Positions 1-5,777 of a stretch of DNA of 6,406 nucleotides are shown here, piece by piece. The translations under genes and the position numbers were made by a program. The notes beneath the pieces are model-generated. The model did no database searches. It was not told the DNA's origin and was given only the letters and a program-made list of their open reading frames with translations. Source of the DNA: Rhodobacterales bacterium (GTDB lineage: Bacteria; Pseudomonadota; Alphaproteobacteria; Rhodobacterales; Rhodobacteraceae); assembly GCA_025357355.1 (NCBI GenBank), contig JANXPK010000629.1:1-6406 (forward strand), given 5' to 3'. Within the stretch, counting starts at the first letter, position 1; each line of letters starts with the position of its first letter.

Positions 1-671
1 TGGACAAGGTCGTCGGCTTCTTTGTGACCGCACTGAAAGACCTTGACGCATTTTGTGCTGAGGCCACTACGACATCCAACAGCATTGCAACCCTCCACGC
101 CAAGATCGAAAAGGACCTCAAGTCGCGCAAGGACAAGTCCGAAAGCAAGAAAGAGATCGAGGCGCTGAAGGCGACGCTCGAAGCCGACTACAAATCCTTG
201 CAAAAGGTGATCGAATACGGCACCAAGCCGAACAAATACCAGCGCACCTATGTCGACAACTACATGAAAACGATCGACAAGATCCTCACTGAGGCGCCCG
301 CGGAGCAAGAGCGCAAGAAAGACGCAACTGAAATGCCGCAGCTTTTCGTGGACCGAAACATCAAGCTGAACACCTCAAAATCGCTGGCGCTGGGCAAAAA
401 GGTCGATGACGATTGCAAACAGGCGATGACCGAGGCGGAAACCGACTTGAAAGCGGCGGCGCCGTTCCTGAAATCGGCTCAGGTGGCGCTGCTGGCGCTC
501 AAGGGCATCGCGGACGACTATGCGACGGCGGAGAAGAAGTTCAAGGATGCCATCGACAATTCCAAGGACAAGGCCAAGATCGAAAAGATGATCGCCGCCA
601 TTGCCAAGACCTTCGACACCGCCGCCCGCACGTTCAAAGGGGTGGCGACGACGATAAAGAAGGCGGGCTAG
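1..671 (+). CDS. Lysine-rich coiled-coil protein of unknown function, 5' end cut by the window edge
   Basis: The reading frame is open from base 3 to the TAG at 669-671. A GTG at 24-26 could serve as a start, but no good Shine-Dalgarno sequence sits just before it and the frame stays open to the edge. The window begins TGGAC, so an ATG whose A lies one base outside would give M-D-K-V-V-G-F-F, a plausible N-terminus; this is inference. About 222 residues are visible. They are rich in Lys, Ala, Asp and Glu with few aromatics, and almost wholly predicted helical. Counting the GTG as residue 1, residues 20-65 show heptad-like charged and Leu spacing typical of a coiled coil. A second helical block runs from about 125 to the end. 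No membrane segment or catalytic motif was recognised. A hand count of bases 61-120 gives about 53% GC, against about 65% for a line inside the aquaporin gene, so base use may differ from its neighbours. I do not recognise the family; it could be a structural or surface-associated helical protein. Confidence 0.7.
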   Translation, partial: DKVVGFFVTALKDLDAFCAEATTTSNSIATLHAKIEKDLKSRKDKSESKKEIEALKATLEADYKSLQKVIEYGTKPNKYQRTYVDNYMKTIDKILTEAPAEQERKKDATEMPQLFVDRNIKLNTSKSLALGKKVDDDCKQAMTEAETDLKAAAPFLKSAQVALLALKGIADDYATAEKKFKDAIDNSKDKAKIEKMIAAIAKTFDTAARTFKGVATTIKKAG

Positions 672-705
672 GCGGGCGCAAACTTTCCCCGTGAATTTGG
701 CCCGC
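672..705 (+). terminator. Hairpin just after the coiled-coil gene, possible weak terminator
   Basis: GCGGGC (672-677) pairs with GCCCGC (700-705), and CAAA (679-682) pairs with TTTG (696-699). This gives a 10-bp stem with one bulged G at 678 and a 13-nt loop. It begins directly after the TAG stop. There is no T-run behind it, so intrinsic termination is uncertain; it could also just protect the 3' end of the message. Confidence 0.35.
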
Positions 706-776
706 AGGCTGCTAAAGAGACAAAACGCGACTGAACAGGAACAGCAAATCGCCCGAACGGCGAGAGGAAGGGATTG

Positions 777-1427
777 ATGACAAGAAAACTGATCGCGGAG
801 GTCATCGGGACCTTCATTCTGGTGTTCTTCGGCTCTTGCGCCATCGTCTTCATGGGCGCGGACATCGGCAAGCTGGGGATTGCGATGGCCTTCGGTCTGG
901 GCGTCGTTGCGGCGACCTACGGAATAGGCGCGATCTCGGGCGCCCATCTCAATCCGGCGGTGTCGATCGGGATGCTGACGGCGGGCCGCATGTCGGTCGG
1001 CGACTTTGTCGGCTATGTGGTGGCGCAAGTCGTGGGCGCGGTGCTGGCGATAGTGGTGATCATGGCCATGGGAGGCACCGCAGCAGGCGGTTTGGGACAG
1101 ACCACGGTCGGCGCGCATGGGCAAACTGCGGCGATCATCTTCGAGTTTGTCGCCACCTTCCTGTTTGTCACCGTGATTCTGGGCGCAACCGCGGAAAATG
1201 GGGCCGGCGCGCTGGCAGGCCTGGCGATTGGTCTGACCCTGATGGTCATTCATCTGGCAGGCATCAATATTTCCGGCTCCTCGGTCAACCCCGCACGCTC
1301 GCTGGCTCCGGCGATCTTTGTCGGCGGTGATGCGCTGGCGCAATTGTGGATCTACATCGTGGCGCCGCTGGCCGGTGGGGCGGTGGCTGGTGTGCTGCAT
1401 ATGGCCGGGTTCACCCGGGCGGAATGA
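777..1427 (+). CDS. aqpZ: Aquaporin Z family water channel (MIP superfamily)
   Basis: The 216-residue membrane protein is close to the usual AqpZ length (about 230). It conducts water across the inner membrane. It has the MIP double-repeat plan: six hydrophobic helices and two half-helices carrying the NPA boxes, N59-P-A-V-S and N171-P-A-R-S. Residues aligning with the water-selective aromatic/arginine filter of E. coli AqpZ are F39, H159, S168 and R174. The Thr usual in AqpZ is replaced by Ser. The F/H/R set argues against a glycerol facilitator. The start is chosen as ATG 777 because AGGAAG at 765-770 lies 6 bases before it; a TTG at 774 is in frame but too close to that site. The gene stands alone, follows the coiled-coil gene by about 105 bp, and ends before a strong hairpin. 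No clear promoter boxes were seen upstream. Confidence 0.95.
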   Translation: MTRKLIAEVIGTFILVFFGSCAIVFMGADIGKLGIAMAFGLGVVAATYGIGAISGAHLNPAVSIGMLTAGRMSVGDFVGYVVAQVVGAVLAIVVIMAMGGTAAGGLGQTTVGAHGQTAAIIFEFVATFLFVTVILGATAENGAGALAGLAIGLTLMVIHLAGINISGSSVNPARSLAPAIFVGGDALAQLWIYIVAPLAGGAVAGVLHMAGFTRAE

Positions 1428-1436
1428 GGCGAGATG

Positions 1437-1471
1437 CCTGCGGCGGGGGGCGGTTGTGCCCCCGCCGCAGG
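1437..1471. terminator. Strong GC-rich hairpin between convergent genes, likely bidirectional terminator
   Basis: CCTGCGGCGGGGG (1437-1449) is perfectly complementary to CCCCCGCCGCAGG (1459-1471), giving a 13-bp stem with a 9-nt loop. It starts 9 bases after the aquaporin stop and lies 9 bases beyond the end of the convergent pseudogene. Neither side has a T-tract, so it may need Rho or act mainly as a roadblock or 3' stabiliser. Its position between converging genes supports a role in ending transcripts. Confidence 0.65.
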
Positions 1472-1480
1472 TCGCCAAAG

Positions 1481-2151
1481 TCAGCGGGAAAAGTCCATCA
1501 CCACCGTCTTGTTGACGGCATAAAGCGTGCAGTCGTCGCCGCCGTTGCTCGTCTTGCATTCTGTCGATGCCTTGGTGATCGCCTCAATCAGGGTCGAGGC
1601 AGTCTCGTAGGTCCAGTAGCCGCCGGTTGACAGCGCTCAAGCTTTGGGACCGGCGACCTAAAGATTTTGCCGCAAGCTGCGGCGGTCGGCCTCGGTCACG
1701 AAGGGAACCCGGGTGTAGTCGAACCGCTTCGGCTCGGGGTCAAGCATCTGGGGTTGCTGGGCATAGTCGCCATTGCCGTCGCGGGTCGAAAAGCCGTTCA
1801 ACGCAATCAGATAGCACGGCATGAAGTTGCTATATTCGCACTCCTCCAGCGCCATGCGGGCCAAATCGGCGCTGTTGCCCAGGACCGAGCCGCCCTTGGG
1901 AATGGTGCGATGCCCCAGTTGCCATTGGGTGCTGCGGCGATGGCATAGGCCGTCAGCCCGCCCGCCGAATAGTTGAGCTGAATCTGGGCGATGGCAATCC
2001 GGGCAATGTTGGTGACCCAAGCCGCATCGGACCAATCGAACGGCGTCTTGGTCAGGATGATGACCGGTGCTGCATTGGTCGCATCGGGCAGAACGGGCGT
2101 TGCAGCAAGGATCAGGGCAACTGTCGCACAGACGGTGGCTGAGATTTGCAT
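1481..2151 (-). pseudogene. Decayed gene for a secreted protein with two cysteine-containing repeats
   Basis: The start is ATG at 2151-2149, preceded by a GGGGAG Shine-Dalgarno with good spacing, and followed by a Sec-type signal peptide (hydrophobic core V-A-L-I-L-A-A, likely cut near residue 27, A-T-N-A|A-P). Coding sense runs in one frame to about codon 79 (N-G-N-W), then jumps to another frame. Adding one G to the four-base run at 1913-1916 restores N-W-G-H-R-T-I-P. Further on, two in-frame stops interrupt the restored frame: TAG at 1660-1658 (codon 165) and TGA at 1639-1637 (codon 172). Both read naturally as mutated Q or W codons, for example K-A-W-A-L-S. Sense then resumes to a normal TGA at 1483-1481. 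Repaired length is 223 residues. Two similar blocks appear, about residues 68-118 and 170-215. Each has an Ala/Gly-rich turn with Trp, then Cys, 7-8 residues, Cys and a hydrophobic strand. They loosely resemble DUF4189-type repeats, which is an inference. Three independent lesions favour a true pseudogene over sequencing error. Confidence 0.8.
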
Positions 2152-2221
2152 GAACGGCTCCCCATTGTGGCGCAGGGCGCGCTTTGCGGAAGGATAGCCG
2201 AGAATCGCCCGCTTGTCGCCG

Positions 2222-2245
2222 CCCGGTCGCCAAGACGCGACCGGG
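2222..2245 (-). terminator. Hairpin downstream of the DUF6456 gene, possible terminator
   Basis: CCCGGTCGC (2222-2230) and GCGACCGGG (2237-2245) form a perfect 9-bp stem with a 6-nt loop. On the minus strand it comes 11 bases after the stop of the DUF6456 gene and before the pseudogene start. No T-run follows in that direction, so its strength as a terminator is uncertain. Confidence 0.45.
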
Positions 2246-2256
2246 TTTCGGTCCAC

Positions 2257-3390
2257 CTACCCGATCAGTGGACCCGAACGGCCATAGATCTCGTCATAAT
2301 GCCGCCGCAGGCGCTGCAGGGCGATGCGCAGCACGATCTTGCCCGACCGCGCGGCCCAACCCATTCGCCGCTCCGCCGCCTCGATGCCTTCCAGAAAGCA
2401 ACAGACGCGCAGCGCCACGTCGCCCAACCCCGGCCCCAGATCGCGTAGCGCCAGTGCCACCCGGTCACGCGCGGCCCGTGGTCCTTCGGCCCCGCTGCTG
2501 TCGGAATGGAAATTGCCGCGGTCGCCCGAGGTCAGAAACCGGTCCCAGTTCTGCGCCACGCGCGGCCCCATCTGCGCCAGTTCGAAGTCTTCGCGCAACC
2601 GCTCTGCCGCCTCGATCAGTTCAGGTTCCAGAAACGCCCGGCCATCCTTGTCGCGTCGCCGCCCCAGCACCGCAACCGGGCTTTCGGCAAGGTTGTAGCG
2701 GACCCGCCTGCTGCCCTCTTCCCCGGTGATCTCGCGCGTGCCCCAGTCGCCATGCTGCGCGCCAAAGGGCGCCGCCGCCTCTGCCATGCCGACACGGCCT
2801 GCCTCCTCATCCTCCATCATGCGTTTGAGCGCCGAGCGTCCGGTCGCCGACAGCTCGTAACTGGCGACCCGGCCCGCCTTGCGGCAGGTGATCCAGTCCT
2901 TCAGCGCAAAGGCCTGCGCCACGGCGCGTTCAACCACCCCGGTGCGCGCCGTGCGGCCATCGGGAAATTCGCGCATCACCACCGCTTTTTCCATGTCGGG
3001 TGCAATGGCCAGCACCGAGCCCGGCTCTGCCAGACGGCGCAAGATGCGGCGGCCCTCTCTCAGGATCGTGGGTTCGTCGATGGTCAAGGTAGCGTGGCGA
3101 AGCGGTGCCGACATGGTGGGTGCGTCCTTTGCGTCTGAGGCGATTTTGATCGGCGCCTGCCCCTCGGCATGGGTATTGCGCGACAAGGATTGCAGCGCTT
3201 CGTCCAGCAAGGGATCGTCCCGTCGCACCTCGTAGCGGCGCACCTGTCGCAGCACCGTCGAGGCATGGCGTCCGTCACGCCGGGCAATGGCGCGCAGGGA
3301 CAACCCGTCTTCGGTATGGTCGAGGTAAAGCCGTACTGCTGGTGGCAACCAGGCAGGCAAGAGAAAGTCAGGGCTCAGTTGCGGTCGCAT
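2257..3390 (-). CDS. DUF6456 domain protein with N-terminal helix-turn-helix, probable DNA-binding regulator
   Basis: The protein has 377 residues from the chosen ATG at 3390-3388. AGGTG at 3403-3399 lies 8 bases ahead of that start. An upstream in-frame ATG at 3459 would add 23 residues (P-L-R-V-V-K...) of poorly conserved character and run through the AT-rich promoter region, so it is less likely. Residues 15-55 hold a helix-turn-helix of the form L-S-L-R-A-I-A-R-R-D-G-R-H-A-S-T-V-L-R-Q. A middle part (about 107-202) looks like a winged helix or a second helical domain (S-Y-E-L-S-A-T-G-R). The C-terminal 145 residues match DUF6456 as I remember it: Y-N-L-A-E-S-P near 232, R-L-R-E-D-F-E-L-A-Q-M-G-P-R-V near 273-287, then V-C-C-F-L-E-G-I-E near 339 and W-A-A-R-S-G-K-I-V-L near 355. 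The family is common in Rhodobacteraceae and, to my knowledge, has no established target. The gene is transcribed away from a DUF6477 gene across a shared intergenic region. A role in transcription control is inference from the HTH. Confidence 0.85.
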   Translation of the reverse strand: MRPQLSPDFLLPAWLPPAVRLYLDHTEDGLSLRAIARRDGRHASTVLRQVRRYEVRRDDPLLDEALQSLSRNTHAEGQAPIKIASDAKDAPTMSAPLRHATLTIDEPTILREGRRILRRLAEPGSVLAIAPDMEKAVVMREFPDGRTARTGVVERAVAQAFALKDWITCRKAGRVASYELSATGRSALKRMMEDEEAGRVGMAEAAAPFGAQHGDWGTREITGEEGSRRVRYNLAESPVAVLGRRRDKDGRAFLEPELIEAAERLREDFELAQMGPRVAQNWDRFLTSGDRGNFHSDSSGAEGPRAARDRVALALRDLGPGLGDVALRVCCFLEGIEAAERRMGWAARSGKIVLRIALQRLRRHYDEIYGRSGPLIG

Positions 3391-3608
3391 TGGTTCATCA
3401 CCTGGTGGAGTCTTCAGGCAAATGTTCGGTTTATGAACTTTTACAACCCTGAGTGGCATTGGTTACTCTTTCGTTAATAATTTCACTTGTGCCGATAATT
3501 GTTTCTAATTCCTAAACAAAGCAGAAACCAGCGTGCGGCCGAAATGGCACTTATGCAACGCTAGGTTGTAATGGTGCAGGATGCGAAAGCAACTTCAAGG
3601 AGTCTTCC
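3391..3608. promoter_or_regulatory. AT-rich divergent promoter region between the DUF6456 and DUF6477 genes
   Basis: This 218-bp non-coding stretch lies between two outward-facing start codons, so promoters for both genes must lie in it or be absent. Positions about 3420-3530 are clearly richer in A and T than the genes on either side. No convincing -35/-10 pair at normal spacing could be assigned on either strand by eye. A canonical TTAA-N7-TTAA CtrA site was looked for and not found. The DUF6477 Shine-Dalgarno (AAGGAG, 3597-3602) is at its right end. Confidence 0.6.
3499..3519. repeat. Inverted repeat TTGTTT-N9-AAACAA, candidate operator
   Basis: TTGTTT (3499-3504) and its exact reverse complement AAACAA (3514-3519) are separated by 9 bases, placing the centres of the half-sites about 15 bp apart. 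The site sits in the middle of the divergent region, where a dimeric regulator could act on both genes. Six-base arms in AT-rich DNA can occur by chance, so this is a weak call. Confidence 0.25.
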
Positions 3609-3893
3609 ATGACCGATTTTCGCGCCCTGCTTGCCGAACTGCGCCGCCCGCAATTGTTGATCCGCGCCGCCCGCTGTGGCCTGGCCGATTACCGTCGCGA
3701 CCGCGATTTGCGCCGCCTTCTGAACGCGCAACCCTCACCCGACCGCGCCGTGCGCAGGCTTTTGAGCGAAGAAGAGCGGCTGGAGCAAATCCGCCGCTCC
3801 GGCGAAGCCAGCTATTCGGTCACCCGCCATATCGAGATTCTCATCGCCCTGATGAGCGAGGTGCGCCTGTTGCCGCGCGCAGTCGTGGCCTGA
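3609..3893 (+). CDS. DUF6477 family small protein of unknown function
   Basis: This complete 94-residue protein has AAGGAG at 3597-3602 ending 6 bases before the ATG, a near-ideal ribosome binding site. The wording matches DUF6477 as remembered: L-L-A-E-L-R-R-P-Q-L-L-I-R-A-A-R at residues 7-22, D-Y-R-R-D-R-D-L-R-R-L-L at 27-38, and a C-terminal S-Y-S-V-T-R-H-I-E-I-L-I-A-L at 68-81. The protein is Arg- and Leu-rich, mostly helical, with no signal peptide, membrane segment or cysteine cluster (one Cys, C23). It is cytoplasmic by appearance. No biochemical function is known to me for this family, which seems largely confined to Rhodobacteraceae. It is divergent from the DUF6456 regulator gene and followed by a good bidirectional terminator, so it forms a single-gene transcription unit. 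The high basic charge could suit nucleic-acid or protein binding, which is a guess. Confidence 0.85.
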   Translation: MTDFRALLAELRRPQLLIRAARCGLADYRRDRDLRRLLNAQPSPDRAVRRLLSEEERLEQIRRSGEASYSVTRHIEILIALMSEVRLLPRAVVA

Positions 3894-3906
3894 TCCCCAA
3901 AGCAAA

Positions 3907-3936
3907 GCCCGCGCAATCCATATCGACTGCGCGGGC
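3907..3936. terminator. Bidirectional intrinsic terminator between convergent genes
   Basis: GCCCGCGCA (3907-3915) pairs perfectly with TGCGCGGGC (3928-3936), giving a 9-bp stem with a 12-nt loop. On the plus strand the stem is followed after a few bases by TTGTTT. On the minus strand it is followed at once by TTTGCTTT. It lies 13 bases beyond the DUF6477 stop and 25 bases beyond the methyltransferase stop, exactly where both converging transcripts should end. Confidence 0.8.
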
Positions 3937-3961
3937 CCGATTGTTTCCCTAATCCGTTCAA

Positions 3962-5503
3962 TCAGATGAAGGCGTCCGGCATTCCGGCCTTGCGCTGCGC
4001 CACATAATCATGCAGCGCCTCGTTCACACCCTCATCCAGGGATGGTTGCTGATAATCGCCCAGCATCTTGGCCACCCGTTCGGTCGCCAGCGCCTGAGTG
4101 TCGCGCGCACCCTCTTCGGCCCAGGTCTCATAGGGCTTGTAATCGAACAGATCGCTGCGCCAGAACGCCGATTTGAAGTTTGCCTGCGTGTGCTCGCAGC
4201 CCAGATAGTGCCCGCCCGGTCCTACCTCGCGGATCGCATCCATCGCCTGCCCGTTCACGTCCATATGCACGCCCTGTGCCAGATGATGCAGGATGCCCAG
4301 TTGATCCGCATCCATGACGAATTTCTCATAGGAACTGACCAGCCCGCCCTCCAGCCAGCCACAGGCGTGCAGCATGAAGTTGACCCCCGCCAGCAGCGCC
4401 ATGTTCAACGAGTTGGCGCTTTCATAGGCCGCCTGGGCATCCGGTAACTTGGACCCGCAGAACGCACCACCCGACCGGTAAGGCAACCCCAGACGACGCA
4501 CCAACTGCCCCGCGCCATAAGTGATATGCGCGGCCTCGGGCGTCCCGAAGGTCGGCGCCCCCGAGTTCATGTCGATCGAGGTCACAAAGGCCCCCGCGAT
4601 CACCGGTGCACCCGGCCGCACCAACTGGTTGTAGGCCACCCCCGCCAGCACCTCGGCCAAGACCTGCGTCAGCGTGCCTGCCACCGTCACCGGCGCCATT
4701 GCCCCACCAACGATGAAGGGCGACACGATGGTCGCCTGACCTGCCGCCGCATAAACCTCCATCGCGCCCATCATGATGCCGTCGAATGTCATGGGTGAGT
4801 TGATATTGATCAGGCTGGTGATCACCGTGTTCTGGTCGACAAAATCCGCCCCGAACAGGATCCTGGCCATCGCCACCGAATCGGCGGCCCGGCTCGGCTC
4901 GGTCACCGATCCCATGAATGGCTTGTCCGACAGCGTCATATGCGCCAGCACCATGTCCAGATGCCGCTTGTTGACCGGAATGTCCGTCGGCTCACAGACC
5001 GTGCCGCCCGAATGGTGCAGCCATTTCGACATGTAGCCAAGCTTAACGAAGTTCTGGAAATCGGCCAGCGTGGCATAGCGCCGGCCACCGGCAGCATCGC
5101 GCACGAAGGGCGGCCCGTAAACCGGCGCCAGCACCAGACCCCGCCCGCCAATTTCGACATTGCGCTCGGGGTTGCGGGCATATTGCGTAAAGGTCTTCGG
5201 CGCAGTTGCGCACAGCTTGCGCGCCAATCCCCGCGGAATATGCACCCGCTCTCCCTTCACGTCCGCTCCGGCGTCGCGCCAGCGCTGCAGGGCGGCGGGG
5301 TTTTCGACGAAATTCACCCCGATCTCTTCCAGGACGGTTTCGGCATTCCATTCGATGATTTGCAAGGCCTCTTCGTTCAGGATCTCGAAATTCGGGATAT
5401 TGCGCTGAATGAATTTCGCCGTCTCAAAGCTCACCGCCGTCCGCTCCGCCCGCCGCGTCGCCCCGCCACCGCCGCGCGCGCGCCGCACACCCGTATCGCT
5501 CAT
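3962..5503 (-). CDS. Trimethylamine methyltransferase (MttB) family protein, non-pyrrolysine type
   Basis: The protein has 513 residues from ATG 5503-5501. Family members move a methyl group from a methylated amine or betaine to a cobalamin on a corrinoid protein; characterised non-pyrrolysine members include the glycine betaine methyltransferase MtgB. The protein shows the expected TIM-barrel-type layout and typical length. Family-like wording includes A-E-T-V-L-E-E-I-G-V at 54-63, H-H-S-G-G-T-V near 163-169, S-P-M-T-F-D at 246-251, Y-R-S-G-G-A-F-C-G-S-K-L-P-D-A-Q-A-A-Y-E-S at 342-362 and G-W-L-E-G-G-L near 382-388. No in-frame TAG occurs, so it is not a pyrrolysine enzyme. An ATG at 5512 is in frame but abuts the AAGGA site, so 5503 is preferred. 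No corrinoid protein, methyltransferase partner or transporter gene is adjacent. The substrate cannot be read from the sequence; a quaternary amine such as glycine betaine is a reasonable guess. Confidence 0.92.
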   Translation of the reverse strand: MSDTGVRRARGGGGATRRAERTAVSFETAKFIQRNIPNFEILNEEALQIIEWNAETVLEEIGVNFVENPAALQRWRDAGADVKGERVHIPRGLARKLCATAPKTFTQYARNPERNVEIGGRGLVLAPVYGPPFVRDAAGGRRYATLADFQNFVKLGYMSKWLHHSGGTVCEPTDIPVNKRHLDMVLAHMTLSDKPFMGSVTEPSRAADSVAMARILFGADFVDQNTVITSLININSPMTFDGIMMGAMEVYAAAGQATIVSPFIVGGAMAPVTVAGTLTQVLAEVLAGVAYNQLVRPGAPVIAGAFVTSIDMNSGAPTFGTPEAAHITYGAGQLVRRLGLPYRSGGAFCGSKLPDAQAAYESANSLNMALLAGVNFMLHACGWLEGGLVSSYEKFVMDADQLGILHHLAQGVHMDVNGQAMDAIREVGPGGHYLGCEHTQANFKSAFWRSDLFDYKPYETWAEEGARDTQALATERVAKMLGDYQQPSLDEGVNEALHDYVAQRKAGMPDAFI

Positions 5504-5622
5504 GATCTGCATCCTTGAAAGTTTGCCCCGTTATGCCGCCAACGCCCGCCATACCGCCCCCTGAATGCGCCGCTTGCGCTCCAAAACCGACATGGATAAA
5601 GCCCAAAACCGACCCCTTTCAT
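5500..5622 (-). CDS. Possible 40-residue leader ORF overlapping the methyltransferase start
   Basis: An ATG at 5622-5620 opens a 40-codon frame (M-K-G-V-G-F-G-L-Y-P-C-R-F-W...), rich in Gly and Arg. It ends in TGA at 5502-5500, overlapping the methyltransferase ATG as ATGA. Its own start likewise overlaps the stop of a three-codon ORF (ATG AAA AGA TGA, 5630-5619). That ORF has an excellent GGAGG (5641-5637) 6 bases before it. The arrangement would permit translational coupling or a regulatory upstream ORF. The peptide resembles nothing I know, and such overlaps can arise by chance in 130 bases, so confidence that it is translated is low. Confidence 0.2.
   Translation of the reverse strand: MKGVGFGLYPCRFWSASGAFRGRYGGRWRHNGANFQGCRS
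5512..5516 (-). promoter_or_regulatory. Shine-Dalgarno site that decides the methyltransferase start
   Basis: On the minus strand AAGGA (5516-5512) is 8 bases before ATG 5503. The alternative ATG at 5512-5510 shares its first base with this motif and so could not use it. Confidence 0.7.
5581..5613. repeat. 11-bp direct repeat with 22-bp period upstream of the methyltransferase gene
   Basis: CCAAAACCGAC occurs exactly at 5581-5591 and again at 5603-5613. The 22-bp offset is about two DNA helical turns, so both copies face the same side of the helix. The copies lie 78-110 bases before the methyltransferase start, a usual distance for activator binding. Binding by a regulator is inference. Confidence 0.45.
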
Positions 5623-5659
5623 CTTTTCATAAAAATCCTCCGGGGGTGATGAGCGATCA

Positions 5660-5682
5660 GAAAACCTCCAGTGGAGGTTTTC
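5660..5682. repeat. Perfect 23-bp palindrome between divergent methyltransferase and guaA genes
   Basis: GAAAACCTCCA (5660-5670) and TGGAGGTTTTC (5672-5682) are exact reverse complements around a single G at 5671. As RNA it would fold into a hairpin with a CAG- or AGT-like small loop ending in UUUU on either strand. As DNA it has the symmetry of a dimer binding site. Both flanking genes point away from it, so it does not end a known transcript. It could be an operator, a leader attenuator, or a dispersed genomic palindrome. Confidence 0.6.
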
Positions 5683-5777
5683 CGCGAAGAACGCAGCGCG
5701 CATCGCGCGGCCGGTGAAGCTAGAAAACCCCCAGCCTCACCCCTTGCACCGCCGCTGCCGATTGGCTACGCGGGCGC

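Larger units (their letters stand above)
5504..5777. promoter_or_regulatory. Divergent intergenic region between the methyltransferase gene and guaA
   Basis: These 274 bases hold the starts of both outward-facing genes. From left to right they contain the possible leader ORFs and direct repeats of the methyltransferase side, the 23-bp palindrome, and about 95 bases before guaA in which no clear promoter or riboswitch fold was recognised. The guaA side lacks a strong Shine-Dalgarno; the nearest purine-rich bases are GCGGGCG directly before the ATG. Confidence 0.55.

Noticed and set aside
661..678. Short tandem AGGCGGGC repeat at the first gene's stop codon
   Set aside because: There are only two copies of 8 bases in GC-rich DNA and the repeat overlaps the 3' hairpin; it is probably chance.
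375..1559. Long 394-residue minus-strand reading frame
   Set aside because: It lies opposite the coiled-coil and aquaporin genes, is low-complexity in Arg, His and Gln, and has no family resemblance; it is a shadow of GC-rich coding DNA.
1637..1660. Recoding of the TAG and TGA as pyrrolysine or selenocysteine
   Set aside because: No supporting fold or partner genes were seen, and the gene also has a frameshift. The MttB homologue in the same window has no in-frame TAG, so there is no hint of pyrrolysine use.
1913..1916. Programmed ribosomal frameshift in the secreted-protein gene
   Set aside because: The four-base G-run is not a classic slippery heptamer, and two further stop codons downstream would still block the product, so decay explains it better.
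2184..2729. 181-residue plus-strand frame over the DUF6456 gene
   Set aside because: It is Pro/Arg-rich and antisense to a gene with clear domain motifs and a ribosome binding site; it is a shadow.
3391..3608. CtrA binding site in the divergent region
   Set aside because: TTAA occurs near 3474, but no second TTAA at the required 7-base spacing was found on either strand.
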